From Segetibacter sp. (GTDB lineage: Bacteria > Bacteroidota > Bacteroidia > Chitinophagales > Chitinophagaceae), in the NCBI GenBank assembly GCA_028288505.1, contig JAQBNN010000144.1:1-39837 (forward strand): a DNA stretch of 39,837 nt, written 5' to 3'. Below, one piece after another: positions 17,278 through 25,650 of this stretch. How positions within the stretch are numbered: the first letter of the stretch is position 1; each line of letters starts with the position of its first letter. Under the pieces are notes generated by a model. That model was given only the letters and a program-made list of their open reading frames with translations, was not told the origin of the DNA and ran no database searches. The translations under genes were made by a program, and so were the position numbers.

Positions 17278-18243
17278 TTACTTAGTAATTCCCAACTTAG
17301 CTTCCATGCTTAATGTTGCATGAGGTACAGCACGTAAACGGGCTTTGTCGATCAACTTACCTGTAACTCGGCAAATACCATAAGTCTTACTCTCAATACG
17401 CATTAAAGCTTTTTCAAGGTGATCGATGAAGGTAATCTGGCGGCTTGCCATCTGGCTCAACTGCTCTCTTTCCATACTCATTCCCCCGTCTTCCATTGTC
17501 ATGTAGCGGTTGTCTGTTTCATCTCCGCCCATCTCGTCGCGACGGGTAATTAAGCCCTGCAAGTAGGCTAGTTCCTTTTTCGCAGCATCCAGTTTTTTAC
17601 CTATCAGGTCGCGGAACTCCTGCAGATCTGCATCGTTGTAACGCATAGTTGGACCATTAGAAACAGCAACCGGAGTATCTAGAACGCTTTTAGTAAAATC
17701 AGGCTCATAATCAATTTTTTTATCGGTTGACATTTTAGGAAGCACTACCGGCTTAGCCGCTTTAGGTTCCTTTTTAGTTTCAGCTTTTGGCGCTGGCATA
17801 TCAGCAGACTTTTTAGTCTCTGCCTTTACCACACTTGCCTTTTCTTCTGGTTGAGCAACTGCTTTTGCAGGTGCTGCTTTAGCCGCCTTCGGCTCTGGTG
17901 CAACAGCAGCTTTTTTTGCTGGAGCTACGGCTGCTTTTTTATCGATCTTGGTTGTTTCCGGTGTTTTTTTCACTGTCTCAATTATTTTTTTAGCAACGGC
18001 TTTCACTACTTTTGAAACCACCGCTTTCGTTTTTGATACTTTTGACACTTTAGCAGGAGCTGACTGTTTTGCAACAGGCTTAGCAGCTACTTTACTATTC
18101 TTGCTGCTTTTCGACGCAACTTTTGAACTTTGTTTACTGGGTACTTTTTTGGCTGCAACCACTTTTTTAGCGGCTACTTTTTTAGCTGGTTGTGAAGCTT
18201 TTGTTGCCGATTTAGCTGACTTTAAGGGTTTGTTGGTAGCCAT
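17278..18243 (-). CDS. DksA/TraR-like protein with a long histone H1-like Lys/Ala-rich tail
   Basis: This 321-residue protein has two parts. Residues 1 to about 170 are low-complexity Lys/Ala/Pro/Ser sequence (AKKVVAAKKVPSK, KAAKAAPAKAVA), like histone H1 tails, and probably bind nucleic acid. Residues about 199-315 match the Bacteroidota DksA/TraR family: MRYNDADLQEFRDLIGKKLD, a coiled-coil region, and the C-terminal segment YGICRVTGKLIDKARLRAVPHAT. The zinc site is degenerate: only Cys291 remains where the family has four Cys (C-x2-C and C-x2-C). DksA proteins act in the secondary channel of RNA polymerase; whether this one does is inference. It starts four bases after the ileS stop and is co-transcribed with it. 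Confidence 0.88.
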   Translation of the reverse strand: MATNKPLKSAKSATKASQPAKKVAAKKVVAAKKVPSKQSSKVASKSSKNSKVAAKPVAKQSAPAKVSKVSKTKAVVSKVVKAVAKKIIETVKKTPETTKIDKKAAVAPAKKAAVAPEPKAAKAAPAKAVAQPEEKASVVKAETKKSADMPAPKAETKKEPKAAKPVVLPKMSTDKKIDYEPDFTKSVLDTPVAVSNGPTMRYNDADLQEFRDLIGKKLDAAKKELAYLQGLITRRDEMGGDETDNRYMTMEDGGMSMEREQLSQMASRQITFIDHLEKALMRIESKTYGICRVTGKLIDKARLRAVPHATLSMEAKLGITK

Positions 18244-18247
18244 TAGC

Positions 18248-21200
18248 TTATGCTTTTTTAGTTACACTCACTCTCAGCTGGATATCATTAACTTCAATTT
18301 CAATGCCATCAGCAACCGCCTCTACGAAGTCTATGCTATCTGCCAAAATTTCCGCGCAAATATAGTTTTTAAATTCATTAATTGAATTTACTATACGTTC
18401 ATTTCGGACTATGTCGATATGAATACGATCAGTAACTTCAAATCCTTTGTCTTTCCTTGAATTTTGGATACGATTTACGAATTCACGAGCTTCCCCTTCT
18501 TTTCTTAGATTGTCAGTTATGGTTATATCTAGGGCAACCGTTAAACTACCTTTGCTGGCTACACTCCACCCGGGAATGTCTTCGGCAGTAATTTCAACTT
18601 CGTTAAGTTGCAAGATAAGGGGTTCACCCTCTAACTCCAAAATATATCGACCATCTTTTTCAAGCCTGGAAATGTCGTGTTGATCAAACTTTGCAAGCGC
18701 AGCTGAAACTGCTTTCATTTTTGGCCCAAGCTTTTTACCCAAAGCAACAAAGTTGGGTTTCACCTTTTTATTAATAAGCCCTTCAGTCTCTGTTAAGTAC
18801 TCAAACTCCTTCACATTCACTTCCGACTTTATCAGGTCCTCAATCTTTTCCAACTGCTCTTTCATTCCTTTTCCAAGCACCGGAATGAGCACTTTTTGCA
18901 GAGGCTGGCGAACTTTAATGTTCACTTTCTTGCGAATACTTAGTATAAGAGAGGATGCACCTTGTGCAAGTTGCATCCGTTCCTCTAAATCTGTATCAAT
19001 CACCGCTTCATTTGCCTTAGGAAAATCTGCATGGTGGACGCTTTCGACATTAAACCTGTTGGTAACCGCATTAAGATTTTGAAAAACGGCATCACTAAAG
19101 AATGGAGAAAGCGGGGCCATTAAACGAACCACCGTTTCTAAGCATTCATATAAGGTCTGGTAAGCTGCAATTTTGTCTTGCTCGTACTCTCCCTTCCAAA
19201 ACCTTCGGCGGCACAGGCGAACGTACCAGTTACTTAAATGCTCATCAACGAAATCTTCGATTGCACGGCCTGCTTGTGTAGGTTCGTAATCGTCCATGCT
19301 TTCAGTTACCGTCCTGATTAAGCTATTTAACGAAGACAAAATCCACTGGTCTATCTCGGGACGTTGTTTTAAAGGAATGGATGCTTCTTTAAAAGCAAAT
19401 CCATCAAGGTTACTATATAAAGCAAAGAACTGGTAGGTATTATAAAGCGTACCAAAGAACTTGCGTTGAACTTCCTGAATACCAGCAAGGTCGAACTTTA
19501 AACTATCCCACGGGGAGGCATTGGTGATTAGATACCAACGTGTAGCGTCAGCCCCGTACTTCTCAATTGTTTCAAAAGGGTTTACTACGTTGCCAAGGCG
19601 CTTGCTCATTTTATTACCACTCTTGTCGAGCACAAGCCCATTTGAAACAACTGTTTTGTAAGCGACACTATCAAACAATAAAACACCTAAAGCATGTAAC
19701 GTATAAAACCATCCACGGGTCTGGTCAACACCTTCAGCAATAAAATCGGCTGGAAATGCTTTACCTGAATCCACTAAATCTTTATTTTCAAACGGATAGT
19801 GCCACTGCGCATAAGGCATTGCTCCACTGTCAAACCAAACATCTACCAAGTCAGGTACACGCTTCATTGGTCTGCCTGTTTCGCTCACCAATATCATTTC
19901 ATCAACGTAAGGCTTATGTAAATCCAATATTCCTTCGTGCAGGTAATGCTTGTTTACATCTCCGCCTAAAACTTCGCTTGCTTTCCTTATTCCCGCATTC
20001 AAATCCTCTATTGACCCAATGCAAACTTCTTCAGTGCCATCTTCGGTTCTCCAGATTGGCAACGGGGTTCCCCAGTAGCGGCTGCGGCTTAGGTTCCAGT
20101 CAACCATATTTTCTAACCAGTTACCAAAACGTCCTTCACCGGTTGACTTTGGCTTCCAGTTGATAGTTTTATTCAACTCCACCATTCTATCCTTCAAGGC
20201 AGTTGTCTTAATAAACCATGCATCTAAAGGGTAATAAAGGATTGGCTTATCAGTTCTCCAACAATGAGGATAGCTGTGTTCGTATTTTTCAACTTTAAAC
20301 GCCCTGTTCTCTTTTTTCAGCTTCACCGAGATGTCAACATTCACATCTTCGTAATCCTTATCATCTTTATAATTCTTAACGTAACGGTTGCTAAATTCTC
20401 CAAGTCCCTCTACAAATTTGCCAGAGCGATCAACCATCGTAAGAATACCGATATTATACTTCCTGCCTACTTTATAGTCATCCGCACCAAAAGCGGGTGC
20501 TGTGTGCACAATACCAGTCCCGTCTTCTGTAGTAACAAAATCACCAAGAATTATCCTAAAAGGAATTGGTGCTTCATCCGTTAGTGGCTCAATATTTTCG
20601 GGGCTGTTAGCTTCATAGGGTAGCAGTTGCTCATACTCTGCATTTTCAACTTCACTTCCTTTAAACGCAGCTATTATTTTCCATGGAAGCAGCTTCTCAC
20701 CTTCCTTATAATTCTCAAAATCCCCGTTCTCGCCTTCTGGCTTAAAGTACTTAGGCAAAAGCGCTTTTGCTAGAACAATATTTATAGGAAGATGGGTGTA
20801 AGGATTGAAGGTTTTCACCAAAACATAGTCAATGTTAGGCCCAACCGTCAATCCTAGGTTTGATGGCAAAGTCCACGGCGTAGTGGTCCAGGCTAAAAAG
20901 AAAACCTGGTCATCTCCCGCTGCATTAAACAAGAATTGAGTTTTTTCATTTTGCAATGCTTTAAACATGGCAATGGTCGAGGTATCCTTTACGTCCTTAT
21001 AAGTACCAGGTTGGTTCAACTCATGAGAGCTTAAACCGGTGCCGGCCCCCGGGCTAAACGGTTGGATACTTACGCTTTCATACAGTAACCCTTTGTCGTA
21101 CAAACGCTTCAAGATCCACCAAAGCGTTTCAATATACTTGTTGTCAAAAGTTATGTAGGGGTCATTCAAATCAACCCAGTAACCCATCTTTTTAGTAATG

Positions 21201-21604
21201 TCGTCCCACTTGTCTTTATATTTCAAAACCTCTCTGCGGCAGGTCTCGTTGTATTCTGCAACAGATATTTTCTTACCAATATCCTCTTTAGTAATACCTA
21301 ACATTTTTTCTACACCCAGTTCCACCGGCAGGCCGTGCGTATCCCAACCACCCTTACGTTTCACCTGGAAACCCTGCATCGTTTTATAGCGGCAAACAAG
21401 GTCCTTTAAAGTGCGTGAAATAACGTGGTGAATTCCGGGCATTCCGTTCGCACTTGGCGGGCCTTCGTAAAAAACAAAAGGCATCGCCCCTTCCCGCAGG
21501 TCCACACTCTTTTCAAAAGCATTGCTTTCCTCCCACTTTGCAAGGATTTCCTTTTCGATGTTTGGAAGATTTAAACCTGAAAATTCTTTGTATTTAACGC
21601 TCAT
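18248..21604 (-). CDS. ileS: Isoleucyl-tRNA synthetase, IleRS2-like, with altered HIGH motif
   Basis: IleRS charges tRNA-Ile and edits valine. The 1118-residue protein has the class I core. The HIGH signature reads GIHH (residues 57-60 in PPSANGMPGIHHVISRT), first and third residues exchanged relative to HxGH. KMSKR (665-669) is intact. The CP1 editing domain is present (GDFVTTEDGTGIVHTAPAFG). The anticodon-binding region follows, with DEHLSNWYVRLCRRRFWK, and a long C-terminal extension ends in DIQLRVSVTKKA. Length and insertions fit the eukaryote-like IleRS2 group, which is generally mupirocin-resistant. The gene heads an operon with the DksA-like protein, with a -7 box at 21642-21649. Confidence 0.96.
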   Translation of the reverse strand: MSVKYKEFSGLNLPNIEKEILAKWEESNAFEKSVDLREGAMPFVFYEGPPSANGMPGIHHVISRTLKDLVCRYKTMQGFQVKRKGGWDTHGLPVELGVEKMLGITKEDIGKKISVAEYNETCRREVLKYKDKWDDITKKMGYWVDLNDPYITFDNKYIETLWWILKRLYDKGLLYESVSIQPFSPGAGTGLSSHELNQPGTYKDVKDTSTIAMFKALQNEKTQFLFNAAGDDQVFFLAWTTTPWTLPSNLGLTVGPNIDYVLVKTFNPYTHLPINIVLAKALLPKYFKPEGENGDFENYKEGEKLLPWKIIAAFKGSEVENAEYEQLLPYEANSPENIEPLTDEAPIPFRIILGDFVTTEDGTGIVHTAPAFGADDYKVGRKYNIGILTMVDRSGKFVEGLGEFSNRYVKNYKDDKDYEDVNVDISVKLKKENRAFKVEKYEHSYPHCWRTDKPILYYPLDAWFIKTTALKDRMVELNKTINWKPKSTGEGRFGNWLENMVDWNLSRSRYWGTPLPIWRTEDGTEEVCIGSIEDLNAGIRKASEVLGGDVNKHYLHEGILDLHKPYVDEMILVSETGRPMKRVPDLVDVWFDSGAMPYAQWHYPFENKDLVDSGKAFPADFIAEGVDQTRGWFYTLHALGVLLFDSVAYKTVVSNGLVLDKSGNKMSKRLGNVVNPFETIEKYGADATRWYLITNASPWDSLKFDLAGIQEVQRKFFGTLYNTYQFFALYSNLDGFAFKEASIPLKQRPEIDQWILSSLNSLIRTVTESMDDYEPTQAGRAIEDFVDEHLSNWYVRLCRRRFWKGEYEQDKIAAYQTLYECLETVVRLMAPLSPFFSDAVFQNLNAVTNRFNVESVHHADFPKANEAVIDTDLEERMQLAQGASSLILSIRKKVNIKVRQPLQKVLIPVLGKGMKEQLEKIEDLIKSEVNVKEFEYLTETEGLINKKVKPNFVALGKKLGPKMKAVSAALAKFDQHDISRLEKDGRYILELEGEPLILQLNEVEITAEDIPGWSVASKGSLTVALDITITDNLRKEGEAREFVNRIQNSRKDKGFEVTDRIHIDIVRNERIVNSINEFKNYICAEILADSIDFVEAVADGIEIEVNDIQLRVSVTKKA

Positions 21605-21641
21605 ATTAGTTCAACTACTGTAAGTATAGTAAAAATGTGTG

Positions 21642-21649
21642 CAAAGGTA
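21642..21649 (-). promoter_or_regulatory. Candidate -7 box of the ileS operon
   Basis: TACCTTTG on the minus strand matches TAnnTTTG exactly and lies 38 bases before the ileS ATG. The -33 element is weak: no TTTG occurs at 19-21 bases. Confidence 0.5.
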
Positions 21650-21721
21650 AGGAAACTAAATATTGGAAACCAGCCACGCGTTACTGGCTGAGCACTGTTT
21701 AGCTGGAAGAAGAGTATTTAT

Positions 21722-21772
21722 GTTCCCGGCATTTGTAATCCTATGGCTCATCGTTGCGTCGCACTCTTGTAC
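21722..21772 (+). repeat. Dispersed 51-bp element, copy 10 (type A)
   Basis: Left end GTTCCCGGCATTTGTAATC, then TCATCG and an exact type A end at 21754-21772. It lies between divergent ileS and the deacetylase gene and faces copy 11 across that gene. Confidence 0.88.
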
Positions 21773-21893
21773 CGCTGCATTTCCTTCTGCTTTTCCCACG
21801 CTATGAGCCTCTTATGCAATAGGTAAAAATCAATATCTAAAAAAGACTAAACTCGGCTAATATTGCGTTTTAATAGAATAATCCTTTGTTCCC

Positions 21894-22766
21894 ATGAAGA
21901 TAAAATTGCTCTTTGCGCTTATTTGCGTCGCCCTCGCCTTAACTGGTTGCAACAGAAATAAAGACGCCGAGAATGCCATTACCAAAAAGTCAACCGCCAC
22001 TAGTACAACGACTTCAAAAAATACTGACACAGGCGACTATGCTAACAAACCTATAGCAGATGCTGCCACTATCCTCGCCCGTAAAGAAGTTCCTATTCTT
22101 TGCTACCACCAAATCAGAAACTGGCGTGCAGGCGACCCAAAAGATATGATCGTTCCACCGGAAACTTTTAAAGCTCATTTGAAGATTTTGGCCGATAGTG
22201 GATATCAAACCATTCTACCCGATCAGTTGTACAACTACCTGACCAAAGGTGCTCCACTGCCCGAAAAACCATTCATGCTTACTTATGACGATACTGATAT
22301 TGATCAATTTACAGTAGCAGCACCTGAAATGAAAAAGTATGGCTTCAAAGGAGTTTACTTTATTATGACGGTTTCAATGAACCGCCCTCCAAGGTATATG
22401 AGCAAAGACCAGTTGAAGGAATTGGTTGCCGAAGGTCACGTAATAGAATCTCATACATGGAACCACACAAGAGTTCCGCATTACAAAACAGACGAAGATT
22501 GGTTAACCCAAATTGACAAGCCTAAAAAACAAATCGAAGAACTAACCGGAGAGCCATCAAACTACTTCGCATACCCCTACGGACTTTGGACCAAGGAAGG
22601 GATTCCCGAATTAAAAAAGCATGGCGTAAGAGCGGCGTTTATTTTAAGCACCAAACGAGATGAGAACGATCCGTTGTACACTATCAGAAGAATGATTGGT
22701 AGCGGCACCTGGAGCGGACAAGCACTTTACAACAGTATGTTGAAGACTTTTAATAATACGAAATAG
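21894..22766 (+). CDS. Polysaccharide deacetylase (NodB domain) lipoprotein
   Basis: A 290-residue exported lipoprotein with lipobox LTGC (Cys19) and a Thr/Ser/Lys-rich spacer (about 30-50). The NodB domain follows. It starts at VPILCYHQIR (67-76), with metal/catalytic residues in LTYDDT (D132, D133) and the HxxxH pair in ESHTWNHTR (H187, H191), and ends with FAYPYG. Such enzymes remove N- or O-acetyl groups from cell-wall or surface polysaccharides. The substrate cannot be told from sequence. It stands alone, flanked by inward-facing dispersed elements at 21722-21772 and 22886-22937. Confidence 0.9.
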   Translation: MKIKLLFALICVALALTGCNRNKDAENAITKKSTATSTTTSKNTDTGDYANKPIADAATILARKEVPILCYHQIRNWRAGDPKDMIVPPETFKAHLKILADSGYQTILPDQLYNYLTKGAPLPEKPFMLTYDDTDIDQFTVAAPEMKKYGFKGVYFIMTVSMNRPPRYMSKDQLKELVAEGHVIESHTWNHTRVPHYKTDEDWLTQIDKPKKQIEELTGEPSNYFAYPYGLWTKEGIPELKKHGVRAAFILSTKRDENDPLYTIRRMIGSGTWSGQALYNSMLKTFNNTK

Positions 22767-22787
22767 AAAAATACTAATTTTTTTTCT

Positions 22788-22860
22788 ACTACTAAGCCAC
22801 CAAGTCAGGTAAAGATCACCAAGGCTTTGTGCAACTTCGCGTACTTGGTGTTTTAGTGGT
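22788..22860. repeat. Imperfect palindromic CACCAAG/CTTGGTG repeat
   Basis: Arms ACTACTAAGCCACCAAGT (22788-22805) and ACTTGGTGTTTTAGTGGT (22843-22860) are inverse complements at 15 of 18 positions, enclosing GATCACCAAGGCTTTGTGCA. It resembles the ACCACTAAGACACCAAG-type intergenic repeats I recall from many Bacteroidota genomes; that comparison is from memory. Confidence 0.6.
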
Positions 22861-22885
22861 TTAATTGTAGAAAAAGGCGACGTAA

Positions 22886-22937
22886 GTACAAGAGTGCGAC
22901 GCAAGGATGACTCATGGCAGCACTACCGTTAGGCTCC
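22886..22937 (-). repeat. Dispersed 51-bp element, copy 11 (type A)
   Basis: Exact type A end at 22886-22904 (reverse strand). The far end reads GGAGCC on the minus strand after TTTT. It immediately follows the CACCAAG palindrome. Confidence 0.85.
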
Positions 22938-23071
22938 AAAAGTTCTATTCATAATATTTATTATACAAAGCCCGTCGTTAACAATTTCCTCTTTCCGTAA
23001 CCTGTTGTTCCCGATTGTGAAAACTATTTCATTCTATCGGGGCTTCTTTTGCAACGGAAATAAAAAGACGA

Positions 23072-25489
23072 ATGAAAAATTTATATATCAAGGTTTTCTG
23101 CTTACTGGTATTTTTTACAGCAACAGCTGCGCAGGCACAACAAAGTATGATTAGAGGAAAGGTAACAACTAGCGACGGCCAGCCAGCTGCATACGTGAAT
23201 GTTACCATTAAGGAGACCGGGAAAACAATGGTTTCTGACAATGAAGGTTCGTTTACTATTTACACTGATAAAGAATGTACCTGCTCAATAATTGTTTCTT
23301 ACATAGGTCTTAAAACACAGGAGAAAGTAGTAACCATTCGTAATGGCGAAAATGTAGAAGTGGATTTTCAACTGCACGAAAACGCTGCAGAACTTGAGGA
23401 AGTAACTGTTACAAACCGTAAAAACCTTAACAGCAAATCTGTCTTAATTGGTAAGATCGCCATTGACCCGATGGACCTTCCGCAAAGTATTGCTGTAATT
23501 GGGCAAGGTGTTATTCGCGACCAGCAAGCCTTGCGACTGAGCGATGTAATTAAAAATGTAAATGGAGTTTATTTAGCTACAGCCCGCGCCAGTACGCAAG
23601 AAAATTTTTCTGCAAGAGGCTATGCTTTTTCAAACACTAACATGTTCAAAAATGGAGCTCGTGTTAACTCAGGAGCAATGCCCGAAATGAGTTCACTAGA
23701 AAGTGTGGAAGTGCTTAAGGGAAGCGCCGCTATTTTATACGGGCAGGTTTCACCGGGAGGTATTATTAATATGGTGACGAAGCAACCTAAATTTAAGTTT
23801 GGTGGCGAGGTTTCATTTAGGGCAGGAAGTTATGATTTGTATAAACCTACTTTTGATGTTTATGGCCCTATCTCTTCATCAATAGCTTACCGCATTAACG
23901 GCACTTACGAAAGCGCAAAAAGTTATCGTGACGTAGTAAGTTCAAACCGCTATTATGTAAATCCTTCTTTCCTTTTTAAGCTAAGTGATAAAACTGAACT
24001 GGTTGTTGAAGGCGATCATCTTCAACACAATTTTACTCCTGACTTTGGTATCGGCACTCTTGGCGGTAAAACAGTTGCTAATCTTCCTCGATCAACTTTC
24101 CTGGGTGCAGCATGGCAATATGCTAAAACAAAACAAAGTACAGCTTCAGCTACTCTAAAACATAGCTTTAACGACAACTGGAAACTAAACACATCTCTTT
24201 CTTACCAGAACTATGCAAGAGATTATTTTTCAATAGAACGTATACAAGCCGATGCTGCAGGCGACTGGGTAAGGCCATTAGGACGAGCAAACACCAACGA
24301 AGATTATTATGTAGCCCAAACCAACCTTAACGGTAAATTTAAGACGAAGGGCATCGAACATAACTTACTCGCCGGTATTGATGCTGACAGGTATGTAACT
24401 ACAAACTATACTTATAGCATTCCTGCAGTTGCCGGTCTGGCAGCGGGCAGCTACGATAAAATAAACATTTTAAATCCTGCAAAGTATGTAGCCCGTACCG
24501 ATATGGCAGTTACTTCTAAAATAAGAAGAGTTAATCTTCCTATGAATCGTGGCGGCATCTATCTGCAGGACCTGGTAAAACTTTCTTCCAGATTAAATGT
24601 AATGGCCGGTCTTCGTTATTCTTATGTATATAACGACCAGCCCGACTCTACTAATTTACTTACCAATGCTAAATCAAAAGGAAAGTCAACCTACAACAAT
24701 GCGTTTTCTCCAAGATTTGGCGTAGTGTATAAACCAACTACCAACACTTCTGTTTTTGGTAGTTATTCTAATTCGTTCACTGTTAATACCGGCTCCGATG
24801 TTAATGGCAATACACTGGCTCCTTCCATTATCGACCAGTATGAACTGGGGGTTAAGAACGACCTTTTAAAAGGGAAGCTTTCTGTTAATGTAACTGCATA
24901 CCGTATTAAAAACAATAACCTTTCGCAAACTGCTCCCTACTTAAAGGATGGAATTACGCCCAATAACAACTCAACTATCAAAGCGCTTATTGGAGAAACC
25001 ACTAGCGATGGAGTAGAAGTAGATCTTGCAGGTCATCCTATAGCGGGGTTAGATATTATGGCGGGTTATAGCTACAACTTTATGCGCCTCACAAAAACAC
25101 CCGTAGCTGTAGGAAATTTTATTGAAGGTGAACGCCTCGTTAATAATCCCGCCCACACTGCTAATGCAAGTATTTTTTACACGTTTAAAAACACAGGATT
25201 TAAAGGTTTAAAGCTGGGGGCTTCCGCCTTTTATGTAGGCGACCGTTTTGGTGGATGGAACACAGACATCACCCAAACTTCTCCAACAGTAGTTTATCGT
25301 AACAGGCTTATCCCCGTTGAAGGTTTTACCACGATAGATATTTCTGCCGGTTATAGCTTCCGTGCTATCTCCCTGATGGCAAAGGTTTCTAATATTACAA
25401 ACGCCTATAACTATTACGTTCACGAAAATTATAGCATCAATCCAATTGCGCCAACCCAATTTGCCGCCACTATTGCTTACAAGTTTTAG
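23072..25489 (+). CDS. TonB-dependent siderophore receptor with carboxypeptidase-regulatory-like domain
   Basis: An 805-residue outer membrane receptor for an iron chelate. A signal peptide ends near AAQAQ. A carboxypeptidase-regulatory-like beta-sandwich covers about 27-115 (MIRGKVTTSDGQPAAYVNVTI, SYIGLKTQEK), as in many Bacteroidota transporters. The plug follows, with DPMDLPQSIAVIGQGVIRDQ, FSARGYAF and VEVLKGSAAILYGQVSPGGIIN, characteristic of the siderophore (FhuA/FpvA-like) subfamily rather than SusC. A 22-strand barrel ends in the aromatic terminus FAATIAYKF. No SusD partner is nearby. The next gene encodes a PepSY membrane protein, a common companion of siderophore receptors. The ligand is not predictable. 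Confidence 0.93.
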   Translation: MKNLYIKVFCLLVFFTATAAQAQQSMIRGKVTTSDGQPAAYVNVTIKETGKTMVSDNEGSFTIYTDKECTCSIIVSYIGLKTQEKVVTIRNGENVEVDFQLHENAAELEEVTVTNRKNLNSKSVLIGKIAIDPMDLPQSIAVIGQGVIRDQQALRLSDVIKNVNGVYLATARASTQENFSARGYAFSNTNMFKNGARVNSGAMPEMSSLESVEVLKGSAAILYGQVSPGGIINMVTKQPKFKFGGEVSFRAGSYDLYKPTFDVYGPISSSIAYRINGTYESAKSYRDVVSSNRYYVNPSFLFKLSDKTELVVEGDHLQHNFTPDFGIGTLGGKTVANLPRSTFLGAAWQYAKTKQSTASATLKHSFNDNWKLNTSLSYQNYARDYFSIERIQADAAGDWVRPLGRANTNEDYYVAQTNLNGKFKTKGIEHNLLAGIDADRYVTTNYTYSIPAVAGLAAGSYDKINILNPAKYVARTDMAVTSKIRRVNLPMNRGGIYLQDLVKLSSRLNVMAGLRYSYVYNDQPDSTNLLTNAKSKGKSTYNNAFSPRFGVVYKPTTNTSVFGSYSNSFTVNTGSDVNGNTLAPSIIDQYELGVKNDLLKGKLSVNVTAYRIKNNNLSQTAPYLKDGITPNNNSTIKALIGETTSDGVEVDLAGHPIAGLDIMAGYSYNFMRLTKTPVAVGNFIEGERLVNNPAHTANASIFYTFKNTGFKGLKLGASAFYVGDRFGGWNTDITQTSPTVVYRNRLIPVEGFTTIDISAGYSFRAISLMAKVSNITNAYNYYVHENYSINPIAPTQFAATIAYKF

Positions 25490-25502
25490 TTAAAGAAATT
25501 GT

Positions 25503-25553
25503 TGTCCCGGCATTTCGATTACTATTTAACATTCTTGCGTCGCACTCTTGTAC
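25503..25553 (+). repeat. Dispersed 51-bp element, copy 12 (type A)
   Basis: Left end GTCCCGGCATTTCG starts 14 bases past the receptor stop; exact type A end at 25535-25553. It faces copy 13 across the PepSY gene. Confidence 0.87.
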
Positions 25554-25604
25554 TGCAACAACTCTATTCAGCTAACTTCGCAATCGCACTAATAACCATA
25601 AAAC

Positions 25605-25636
25605 AAAACCAGTTTAAATAGCTGGTTTTATTTTTT
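25605..25636 (+). terminator. Terminator-like hairpin between receptor and PepSY genes
   Basis: Stem AAAACCAG/CTGGTTTT (25605-25612 and 25622-25629) followed by ATTTTTTCC. It lies only 21 bases before the PepSY ATG, so it could end the receptor transcript or act as an attenuator or leader structure of the PepSY gene. Confidence 0.6.
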
Positions 25637-25650
25637 CCATAGTCACTAAC

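Larger units (their letters stand above)
22767..23071. other. Intergenic region with two kinds of repeat
   Basis: This 305-bp gap holds the CCACCAAG-type hairpin repeat (22788-22860) and dispersed element copy 11 (22886-22937). The last 130 bases before the TonB receptor start show a TTCTTTTG box, one mismatch from the -7 consensus, at about 23045-23052. I saw no convincing iron-regulator box. Confidence 0.55.

Noticed and set aside
17948-18385. 145-codon plus-strand frame opposite the DksA-like gene
   Set aside because: It is the antisense of the Lys/Ala-rich tail; low-complexity codons keep the opposite strand open.
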